In this document: positions 11,201 to 23,200 of the stretch, piece by piece
How positions within the stretch are numbered: position 1 is the stretch's first letter
How the letters are laid out: every line of letters begins with the position of its first letter
Source: Owenia fusiformis
Taxonomy: Eukaryota; Annelida; Polychaeta; Sabellida; Oweniidae
DNA: 64,000 nucleotides
Direction: 5' to 3'
Assembly: GCA_903813345.2 (NCBI GenBank)
Contig: CAIIXF020000007.1
Coordinates: forward strand, 24,415,564-24,479,563
Notes under the pieces: model-generated
What the model was told of the DNA's origin: nothing
What the model saw: the letters and a program-made list of their open reading frames with translations, nothing else
Databases searched by the model: none
Position numbers and translations under genes: made by a program

Positions 11201-14200
11201 AATAAAGTCAAATAAGTTTACAATTGAACAATGTTATGAAAGATATGTAAATTTCCCTATGTGGAGGGCTTTATGAAAATTAATTCTTTCGAATGAAGCT
11301 CAAGATATTTCCTTTATTGCAATGGTATGTATTTACAATATGTATTCTCAAAATCATCCGAGTGGGTTATATGATTATTGTTAACAAACAGAATGTAATG
11401 TAATTAACCCATTGTAATTATAGCATTACTTTTATAATGATAGCAGTACTTTTGTTTTGCTTGTACCTGACTCGAGTAGAGTTCTACATTGTTTCTGGCT
11501 TTCCTCTAGTGATCTAGTCAGCCTATTAATCGTCTCAGCATGATCGACACGATTTTCATCTGTTACCTTTGTGACATCAGAGATCTCACGTCTAAGCATG
11601 TTGATTTCATCATCCTAGTACACATAGAGAATATCATACAGTGACATATGAAAGAAAAGTACATGTATATTAGATGTTCAGGAAAGCATGTTCAAAACTT
11701 GTTATTCCCGAGATTAAAAGCACAATATTTTAATAACAGTGTCATTTAGAATAACATTACTAACACAAGTTTTATTTGCTAACTGAAATCCCTCACTAAT
11801 AACTACTCTTTTATGATTCCATATTAAAAAGCTCCTAGTACCAGATGATGTACAGTCCATGTACATAAAAAATAGACACATAGTACAAAATACCCCAGTA
11901 CTAACACAAGGTTTGCCAAAAGAAAATGTCTTATTAAAACACTATTATTTTCCTAGAGATACCTTGAGTTCAATATCTCTAGTAGCAGTGTCTAGTTTCT
12001 CTCTCAGAGTATATGTATCTTGGTCATAACGTTGTTGTAAGTTGGCCAGTACTGCATCATGCTGCTCTTTGGTTCTACTTAGCGATTCTGTATTACCTAT
12101 ATGTAGAGGTTAAATATTTTACATAATACTCTCAAATGATTTCTTTATAGTCATTTTGCAAATGGGTGATATACAGTTTATATTCTACAATTTTTGAATG
12201 CATTTTTGAAATCTCAACTTTAAAAATAATGTCAATGGGAGCCCAAATAAATAAGGTCATATGTTATTGTGTACTGAGTATTCTAATATTCATACAATTA
12301 CAATAGACTACATGCGAGTAGAAATAATCTTGAATTACGTCATTAATATTCAAAATTCAGTCAAAGTGATGTCATATTTGAAATCTGCATTTAAATGTAC
12401 ATCTAGAAAAATGGTTTCGAAAATTGTTTATCAACTTTGAAAATTTAATTTTTTTTTAAAATGTGACTTCTTGTTCGGGTTGATTCCCCATAGACCCCAT
12501 GTTAGAAAATCACAAAAAGTGAATTATCTTTTCTTGTATTGGACAGATAACATTTTCTTTTACTGGACATATTTCAATTTGCATAACTATTAGATACATA
12601 AGGGTTATATGAAAATTGAACCACGCAAATAGATGTAATTTAAGATAAAGGGAACTTTCTACTATACCCGCCATGCTATCTGACCCGAACGAGCCACCTG
12701 GTGGTGAATCTGGTAACTACCTACTCGCATCTGCGTTATTACAACAGATAAATCCTTCATCAAATGATTTAACATTGAGCAAAAAATACACTATAATGCT
12801 TTTATGATTCGAATTGATTAATAGCTTCAAACAAAAATTTAACTTAATAATTCCCCATTATTTGAATAGGTATTTATAATGCTCATCCCATTTCTTTACC
12901 TAGCGTAATAAGTTGATGGTTCAATGTTTCTATTGTGCTTTCAGCAGCTTCAAGTTTCTCTTGTAGTTCATCTCTGCCATGTGTAGCAATGTTCAGTTGA
13001 CCTTGTAGTGTACTTATCTTATTGTCTAGTAAACTGTTGGTTTGCTTGGATTCAGTCAGCAGGGACTGTGCCTCTGTCTCACTTATCCGTGCACCATCTC
13101 TTTCACCTACAATATACAAGCTACAAGCTGGTGATGTTGAAACAAATCCTGGTCCTGAAACGACAGCTCAATGTGACATGAAATTTCTCTTCTCCAATAT
13201 CAACAGTATTGGAAGTAATGAAGGTACCAGGTTTGAAACACTTAAACTTAGATTAAGGCAAACCAACATCTCAGTAGCTGGCTTGTGTGAAGCTGGAAAT
13301 CTAAATCAAAAATCTATTTCTGACAAGTATACAATCCCAAATTACCACACTCCCTTGTACCATCCAGGGGGTAGGGGCCTTATGATCTACGTTAAAAATG
13401 ACCTTATCTGTATTCCAAAGCCAGAACTGAACACTGCTAATAGCCTGTGGGTTAATATTAAATATAAAAACACATCTGTCTTATATGGGGTGCACTATCG
13501 GTCCCCTAGCATGAATGCTGTCCAAGAATCGATTTATTTTGATGAGATAAGAGAAAATCTGCAACTTGCTTCTAAATTCAAATGTGATTATTTAACAATA
13601 AATGGAGATTTCAACTGTAAAAACAAAAAATGGTGGAATGAAGGTATAACGGACTGTAGAGGAACAAAATTAGATGCTATTTTTAGTGACCTAAATCTGG
13701 TACAATTAGTCAAAGAACCAACAAGAATTACTAGGAACTCAAGAACTTGTATTGATCTCTCAATTACAAATAAACCATTTCTTGTTAAAGAAATATCAGT
13801 TACTGACCCTGTTGGAAACACCGATCACTCAACTATTTTGACTACCCTTCCACTTAAACTAGATAAAAAACATTTGACTAAAAAGATAATCTGGAATTAT
13901 GACCAAGGTGATCTAGATGAAATTAATTCAAACATTAGTAACATTGATTTGACCAACACTTTCTTTAATAACAATGAAAATATAAATTTGACTACTGAAA
14001 ATTTTACAAATGAAATATATGATATTTTCTCCAAAAATATTCCACAGAAAACCTTTACTACCAGGGCAAATGACCAGCCATGGATTAATAAAAACATTAA
14101 AAATGAAATTAAGAAAAAAGAAAAGCTCTTTCGGAAGTCTAAATTAAACAACGATCCGGTCTATTTTGAAACTTATGCCAAACAAGCCGAGCGGGTAAAA

Positions 14201-17200
14201 ACTCTAATAAAAGAAGCTAAAATCAACCACGAGGAAAAACTAGTTAAGCAACTCAATGACTCAACATGTAAGGGTAAGCAATATTGGGATATTGTGAACT
14301 CATTTCTTTCCAAAAAATTTTATGACTGCCTCCCATGCCTCAGAAGTGAAACTTCAAACTTATATGCAACATCTGATGCAGAAAAAGCTGATCTTTTCTT
14401 AGGCCTTTTCTCAACTAAATATCATCAAGATGAGTTAAATGGGGAAATTGTTTTCCCCAATTTTCCAAAGCGTTGCAACCAAGACATTGAAAACATTTCA
14501 ACAACACCTGATGAAATTAATAAAATCATTCAGTCTCTTGAACGTGACAAAGCTTGTGGGCTAGATGGAATCAATAACAGAATGGTGAAAATGGCATCAA
14601 CCACTCTGTCAAACCAACTTTCATCACTTTTCAATTTTATTTTTCAAAAAGCTGAATTTCCTGACTGTTGGAAATTAGGAAATATTATTCCTATTTACAA
14701 GAAATCTGATCGGTCTTATGTTGAAAACTATAGGCCAATCACTTTATTAAGCACATTTTCCAAAATTTTTGAAAAAGTAGTGCATGCTAGAATTATGAAA
14801 CACCTTTCTGAAAATGACCTGTTATACAAGTTTCAGTCAGGGTTCCTTCCTGGCCATAACACTGAACTTCAACTTTTAGCAATTACGGATCATATTTATA
14901 AACAAATGGAACTAGGAAATTGTATTAACTCAGTGTATCTTGATATTTCGGCTGCGTTTGATACCGTCCCGCACTCACTTCTGATTCACAAAATGAAATC
15001 CTATGGAATAAATGGTAAAACAGCTGATCTTTGTAATTCTTACTTGAGAAATAGAAAAGTTTGCGTTTCAATCGATGATCACAAGTCAAAATTCTCTAAT
15101 GATGATTTCATAAACTCTGGTGTTCCTCAGGGATCTGTAATAGGCCCCCTTATGTTCCTAATCTATATAAATGATCTTCCTGACAATCTAGACTCAGAAA
15201 CCTATATCTATGCTGACGATACATCTTTATATTCATTTTTTCACCCATCTAACGACCAAGTTGGGCAAATCCAAAATGATCTAAATACAATTAGCTCATG
15301 GTCAAAGAAATGGTTTCTAAAATTTAAACCGTCCAAAAGTGCACAAGTGATATTCCATTCAAACCGGATCAAAAATCTTCAAAAAACACCGCTCTATTTT
15401 GACGGGGTAGTTATTCCATGTAAAACCTCCCATAAACATCTGGGATTTATTTTAGATGAAAATTTGACCTTTGAAGACCACATCAATTATCTTTCCCAAA
15501 AAGTTCAAAAATTGCTCAATCCACTAAAGTACTTATCAAACAGTGTTAAATCAAATCACCTCGAAACAATGTATAACTCCTATGTAGCGTCAAACTTTGA
15601 CTATTGCAGTGCAATTTATGGGTCAGCCTCGTTAGCTTTGCTAGCTAAACTTGATAAACTACACTATCAAGCAGGTGTTATATGTGCTGGAGTCCTCCAT
15701 GGGTCTAACACATCCAAAGTTTTCCAGTGCCTAAACTGGAAGACCCTGAGTGAAAGAAGAAAAGAAAAAAATCTTCGAATAATGTTCAAAATAAATAGAA
15801 AAATGGTAGCTAAATACATTTCTGATATTTTTGATATATATAAAAACCCTGCCACTAGGACAACAAGACACTCTTTACCATTTAAAATACCCACTCAAGT
15901 TACAACTAGATTTCTCAATGCACCAGTCCTAAACCTTATAAAGCAATGGAACAACCTAAGCCAACCTGTAAGAGATTTACCAACCATTTCTAGTTTCAAA
16001 AATGCTGTTCGTTCATTAATACTTCCTAATATGAATTTTATCCCAACAACCAAGCTCAAACTTTCAAGGAATAAGGAGAAAATCATCAATAGACTAAGGG
16101 TTGATTTCATGTTAAAAGATCACTTTTTCTCTCACAATTTTACAGGAGTTAATGATAACAAATGTCCTTGTGGATCCCCTGAAAGTACAAAACACTTTCT
16201 CCTATCTTGCCCACGCCATACAAATGAAAGAATTGATATGATGGCTGCACTGAGACAAAATAACCTACTTTATGATACAAACACATGTACAAATCAAAAT
16301 GACCAATTAGAATATCTTATTTTTGAAAACACCCTCTGTCGAGATTCTCAAAATACCCTCATTGACATAGTAACTGACTTTGTTGGAACGTGTTATATAC
16401 ACCCAACTAGAATTTAAAGTTAAAACTTTGACTCATATAGCATCTCTCAACCTCCTGGACCCAAATAAAATAAAATAAAAACTTATATTGTTTATCTATT
16501 TTATTTACAATATTTTACTTACTTTCTGTTTTGTGATATCTAAAGCCACATGAAAACTATGTTTAATTTACTTAAAGCAACCTGTAATGCCACATGGCGA
16601 TTGGTATGCTTTTATATGTAATTGTTTATATTGTTTTCAATAAGTGAAATAAAATCATTAATAATAATAATATACAAGAGGTTCATGAGTAATCACTCCA
16701 ACTGACACTCCTTTTTAAGCTATAATGTATATTTCCCAACACTGATTTTATTATCTATTTTATGTTCTGCAACAGGCTATGGGCCTTGATATGATTCAAT
16801 CTGTTTGTAGTCGACTTAGGTTTTAAAAATTGATTTTTATAGCTCCTCTTCCAAATGTTTCGCACAGCGGTTAATAGCTAATATGTATGCGCAACTGCAT
16901 CTCATTTTAATTGAACTACTACACATAAATCTGGTAAATGCATCACAAATATTGTGCATTAATCCTCTATTATGTTTATTGCTGTACATATACAAGCCTA
17001 ACCATCAACAATGTACAGTGACAAAATATACGGTTGTACACATTAGCTGTAAGTTGTCATGTTTCAAGCAAAAATTGTGATGTAGGTTTTAAAAGATTTA
17101 TCTTTAATATGATGAAGTATTTCATGTTTAATTTCATGTGCATGCTCTTAGCAAGACTTTTAACTTTCTAATTACGATAATAGATTCTCCAGCAGTGCTT

Positions 17201-20200
17201 GAATTTTTTAAACATGCAATACTTCATCATATTCCTTAGATCAATTTTTTAAAACCTACATCACAATTTTTGCTTCAAACTGCTTAAGTGTACACCCATA
17301 TTTAAGTGCCTTATGGTAATGCGGGGTTGTCGGCAGTGGCAGTAGATACTCTCAATTGCCGGCAATAAAATCCATTGCCGATAATCGTCACGCTGCTGCA
17401 ACATGATGATTGGCATTGTGATTCATTGTCAAATTTACGAAACAATGTTCGTTTAGAATGTTTTATCATGTATATTTCAATCTCCACATTTGAAGAGCTA
17501 ATCTGTCAATCAACTGCACAGCTTTCGTAAAAGGCGAGAGGATAAGCAAAAACCCACCCACTTCTGTCAATCATCTCCCATGCCGCGAGATTGACAAATC
17601 ATGTGACGTGAGATTTCAGCGAAGTAAAAAACAAACACAAATAGTTTGATCAATTTTGATCGAATTCACTCTTTATTATCGTTTCACAGACTTCCTAACA
17701 ATACACAATTACACACGAGATACACGATGATACAATATATCCACTGCAGTTGATGTAAGCGGGAAATCAAGCTGAGAAATCAGCTTCATTAAGGATTTTT
17801 CCAAATATTTTAGTTTCACTTTCAGGATTTTCCCCGGGATTTTAGAAACATTATCAGTATCAACGATTATTGGTAACGGCAGGGTAATGGAGGTGAAATT
17901 TACCGGCAGTGAGATCCATTACCGTTGCAAGCACTACCGTATATGTTGTTACTGTACGTTGTTGATTGTTAGTTGTGATATATACATGCATCAATATGAT
18001 TTCAACAATGAATCAAAATTAGAACTTACCTTCTAGTAAAGCCACTCTATGCTTCAGAGTTCTAATTTCTCTTTCATTATCTTCAGTAACAGTTGTAAGC
18101 TCTTTCTTCAATCGTTCTACCTCCCTCCCCCTGGCCTTGTACAGTATTTGGAGCTGAGCCAGCTGATCAGATTCTGTACTTCGACCTACAGAAAAGCAAA
18201 GATTTTTCTTTAACTGCGATAGAAATCCATGCTATTTCTATGTACAATGTAGCTCATATCTTGTAGTATTTTACGCAGTGAATGGTGTAATCAATCTACT
18301 TCTCTCTCCATTTCTCTTCTTGATAGTTTTTATTTAATAGCACTGTAGCAACAAAGCAAAATATCCATTTAGTGTTGTAATGTGAAAGTATCCATTATGA
18401 GTATGGGCACTTTTTCAACTATTCTAAATCTTTACCAATTTTGGCTATGGAACATGTTACACTTTTGTTAATTTGGGATGTTATCTTTAGTGGTGCACAT
18501 ATACTCTAGGAGCTAGCAAACATTTATAAGACATCTCGAGTACAAAAGGTTTGAGGCCTGTAATAAGTAGATGTGGGTCTAACATCCCCAAAAAGGCAAC
18601 TCTTAAGTGACAAATTTGGGGCTACCACCAGGGGGCGCTTTTTGAAATGCCCCCAAAATTAGATTTAAATGACATCTCGAGTACATCAATGAAACCTTTG
18701 TCAAAATGTTCCTCTGGACCCTCTGAAACATTATGAGTCCTTAAGAGTAGCCAATTTTGGGGTTTAACCCATTTCTGAGTGAGTTAAAGGTCACCATGGA
18801 TACAGCCACACACAATCAAAATGCTGTATCAGAGCCTTGTGAACTTGAATATATTTGATATTCTGATATATCCATAAAATATGTAAGAAGACCTTTCTAA
18901 CAAGCCATAATACATCAATCTATGACAACTGAATCCAGAGATATTGAACTTTTTGTCTCAATTTTGATCCGAAAATGTACATTTTTAAGCCTCGTCTAAT
19001 TTGTATTCATAGCTTCAGGCAAAATGTGACATATTAAACAGCTCAAAATAGTATTCCAAGAGCAATTCCAAGGTTTGGATGATATTGTAATACAATTCTT
19101 ATAATGATGAATCACTATTTTGTAATTTAAATATGACGTTATAGTGCCCTACCCCTTCAAAAAGAGGAAAGCAGGCATAGTCAATTTCATCATTTTGCAG
19201 CATTAAGTTGGAAACATGTAGCGCTAGAAAGTGAATCAATGTATCCAAAGCATCTTCATATGTTGTTTGACATTGTAATTTATCTTTTACTAGAATATAG
19301 GACTCATACACATTTTATATAACATAATATAGGTTTTCAATATAGTACATGTATTATAATGGAATACTAATGTATCATGCAATCCAGCCAAAAGCATATT
19401 ATAAACATTATATAACCATTAATGATTTTCATCTGAGTAACACAATTTAAGTTGTGTCCCATGTCATTTGAGGCATATTACCTTAAATGTTTAAATCTAT
19501 ATTTCAATCAATGTGAACTTAAAATAGTGAAGGCAGCGTTTCTAGCATGCTTGTGCGATCTTAGTAAAAGCATTCTGTTCTTCTCTTCTCTGACGCTTTA
19601 TGGCTTAATGAGGACTGCAATATGGTCAGATGATGAGCACTAATATGCCTCTTCCACAATTTATACATTGTAAACTACCCTTCTGAATAGGTAGTGAAGG
19701 ATTATAAGATATGGCTCAAATGGTATAAAGTTACAAAGTTCATGTAAACTTGAATATTCATTAGTTTTAGTGGTTCACTTTTCATATTACCCTTATGTGT
19801 TATATAAATGTCCAGTAAAAGAAAATATTATCTGCCCAACACAAGAAAAGGTATTTTTGAATTTTAAAATTTTGATGTCGTAAGTCAAGATAATTTCTAC
19901 TCGCATTTAGTCTATTTTATTGAGGTGAATACCTGTTTTTATTCCACACTTATTCCTCATAATCTCAGTTATAAGAGGTGCAACAATTAATGCAGGGGGG
20001 GGGGGCATTTAACAATCATGAACCAGTGTCAAAATATATTTAAGTTTGGATATTTCATCAAGACTTACATATATTTTTATTATCTACAAACACCCTGAAT
20101 GAACACTTTTTGAAGTCTATTTCAGCTGATATTCCTCTTGAAACATAGTAGATCTTAAAAATCTATAAGTGGAACTCCCTTTATAAAAGCATTGAACTGA

Positions 20201-23200
20201 ATTTACACTTCTTAATGTTAAAATTGATAGTTTATCCATACATTTTAAGAAAATAGGTATGTCAAAGAAGGTGTTAAACCAAATGTTGACTTGATAGATA
20301 AAAAAAGTAACAAATTTCGAATTTTCTCTCTGCAGGCCTTGTTGCCCCTTTAAATGCACGATTTTTGATACAGGGCATATCCCTCGGTGATACCTTGGTC
20401 ACATTTGCTCCAATTTTCCCTACGGCGCCCGGCCGATTGAATGTTTTGTTCAAAATTGAATACAGTATTGAACAAAACACTCAATCGGCCGGGCGCCAGC
20501 CGATGGATCGGAGCAAATGTGACCCAGGCATAAATACAATATATCAACCCTCGGTCCCTCCGGTTCCTTGGGTAGATATATTGTATTTCCCTAAGATATA
20601 CCCTGTATCAAAAACCTTCGATTCCATTAAATAACCTTTATATCTTTCACAAGTGATATTCCATGAAGCCCGAAGGGCTTATGGAATATCATCTTGTGAA
20701 AGTGCCACATGCATTCACCTCAATAGAATTAAATATTTGTTTTATTATTCACTTTTATATTCCTCACTCACATTCCTTGAATAATAAACTATTGATGTCT
20801 AATTAATCACAAAAATGTACTCCTGGGCTATATGAAATTGAAATTACACGGGATCAAGTCGTGACTGGTGAATATCATTTGATATTCGATGCTAGTCTTG
20901 GACTTCGTTGATTTCGCTTGTTATTTTCCAGTACATGGACCAATCAGAGAGTGAAGAATCTGACAGTGAAATAATAAAATACAAATACTTAATTCTATTG
21001 AGGTGAATATTTATGCCTCTTTCACAAATAATATTCCAGAAATCCCGAAGTGCTAGTGGAATATCATCTTGTGAAAGTGTCACAGGTATTCACTGAAAAT
21101 ATAATTAAATATTTGTTTTATTATTCACTAATATATTCCTCACTCACATTAATGGAACAACAAACTATTGCTGTCTAATTAACCAAAACAATGTACTCCC
21201 AGGACTACATAAACTTGAAATTACAGGGGACAAAGTTGTGACTGGTGAATATCATTTGATATTTAACGGATGTCACATGACTTCCTTTGAATATCACTCA
21301 GTTATTTTTAGTCACGTTTGGGACATGGACTTATCATAGTGAGAAATATTTTATTTTTTCGTCATATATATAACATAGACAAATCAGGGAGTAAAGATGT
21401 CTTATAGACATTGTTATAATTATAATATCTAGACTGCATGATTATATTATATTTCATTGATATCATTTAAAGAGAGACGCTATATCAAAAACTTACATAT
21501 AAAATGTGAAGAATCCAATATTCTAGTAAGACATAAATTACAATGTCAAACAACATATGAAGATGCTTTGGATGCATTGATTCACTTTCTAGTGCTACAT
21601 GTTTTCAACTTAATGCTGCAAAACGATGAAACTGACTATGCCTGCTTTCCTCTATTTTGAAGGGGTATGGCACTATAACGTCATATTTAAATTACAAAAT
21701 AGTGATTCATCATTATAAAAGTTGTACAACAATATTACACAAACCTTGGAAATGTTCTTGGAATACTATTTTGAGCTGTTTATTATGTCACCTTTTGCCT
21801 GAAGCTACGAATACAAACTAGACGAGACTTAAAAATGTACATTTTCGGATCAAAATTGAGACAAAAAGTTCAATATCTCTGGATTCAGTTGTCATAGATT
21901 GATGTATTATGGCTTGTTAGAAAGGTCTTCTTACATATTTTATGGATATATCAGAATATCAAATATATTCAAGTTCACAAGGCTCTGATACAGCATTTTG
22001 ATTGCGTGTGGCTGTATCCATGGTGACCTTTAACTCACTCAGAAATGGGTTAAACCCCAAAATTGGCTACTCTTAAGGACTCATAATGTTTCAGAGGGTC
22101 CAAAGGAACATTTTGACAAAGGTTTCATTGATGTACTCGAGATGTCATTTAAATCTAATTTGGGGGGCATTTCAAAAAGCGCCTCCTGGTGGTAGCCCCA
22201 AATTTGTCACTTAAGAGTTGCCTTTTTGGGGATGTTAGACCCACATCTACTAATTACAGGCCTCAAACCTTTTGTACTCGAGATGTCTTATAAATGTTTG
22301 CTAGCTCCTAGAGTAATATACTTGTATGTATTCACACCAAACAAACAGAAATAACAAAACATTTCAGGCTTCTTCCCCCCCCCCCCCCCGGGTCAAAACT
22401 AATCAAATCATGCCATTTTTCACCATTCTGAGCACTTTTTAAGCGATTTTGGCCTTTTTTTGGACCAAAACACTGGTTTTAAGACCTTATTTTAGAAAAT
22501 TAGAATCTGTTTGGTAAGTGAACACTTTATCTTATGTTTTTTGAGAAGTTATATCTCAAAAGTTGAGGTGTAAGAGGATGAAGTGGCAAAAAAAATTTCA
22601 AAAAAAATTGATCCCGGCGGCATTCATTTTTGGCACAAGACACTGGCGCTATCAGGTTTGCCTATCGAGGTCACTGCATTTAAAGATCAACATACCTTGC
22701 TGAATGTAAATATCTTGTTCTTTTTCCATAACAGATCTTCTGTCAATTATATGTCCATGTGTTTCCCCCATTGAGGGCCTGGCTTCTTCTGGACTTGATT
22801 TCTGCGCTACGGGAGAATGTCCATTTCTATGAATTGGTGACCTGTCATTTTCAATATGGTCCTTTCTTGGTGAAAATTGAATCTGATGTTCATCAGTTTG
22901 AACATTAGGGACTTGATTATTCTGCGCACCAGTGTATTTTACTTGATATGTGTCTATATCCATTTTTGGCATCCCATTGACAAGGGGTTGAGAGGAACTG
23001 TGTGTAGAATGAGGAGACATGGGATCATTACTCAAGGCATAATCAGTATGTTGATACTGACCACTCCCTGCTATGTTATTCATATTTGCATATTGTTCAT
23101 TTTGAGCATAATTGGACTGTTGGTAGACAGGCTGGTGATAGTCATACACCACTTCATTTCCTCCTACTGTCTCTCCTCTTGGAAATGAAGGAGGCATTGT

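Larger units (their letters stand above)
18504..22313. mobile_element. 3.8-kb foldback element with arms of about 815 bp
   Basis: Arms 18504-19321 and 21497-22313 are near-identical inverted repeats beginning CTCTAGGAGCTAGCAAAC. TA flanks both ends (18502-18503, 22314-22315). The spacer has no transposase; it holds a MITE fragment (19745-19920), a hairpin MITE (20362-20615) and further small hairpins. It lies in the large CEP152 intron between exons 23540-22696 and 18185-18030. Confidence 0.85.

Noticed and set aside
13022-13120. Extension of the LINE ORF upstream to an ATG at 13022
   Set aside because: This part is the antisense of CEP152 exon 13106-12900 and the target duplication; the LINE begins at 13121.
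22371-22392. Long poly-C run as a functional element
   Set aside because: It looks like the decayed end of the poly-G MITE family at 36283; homopolymer length is also prone to sequencing error.
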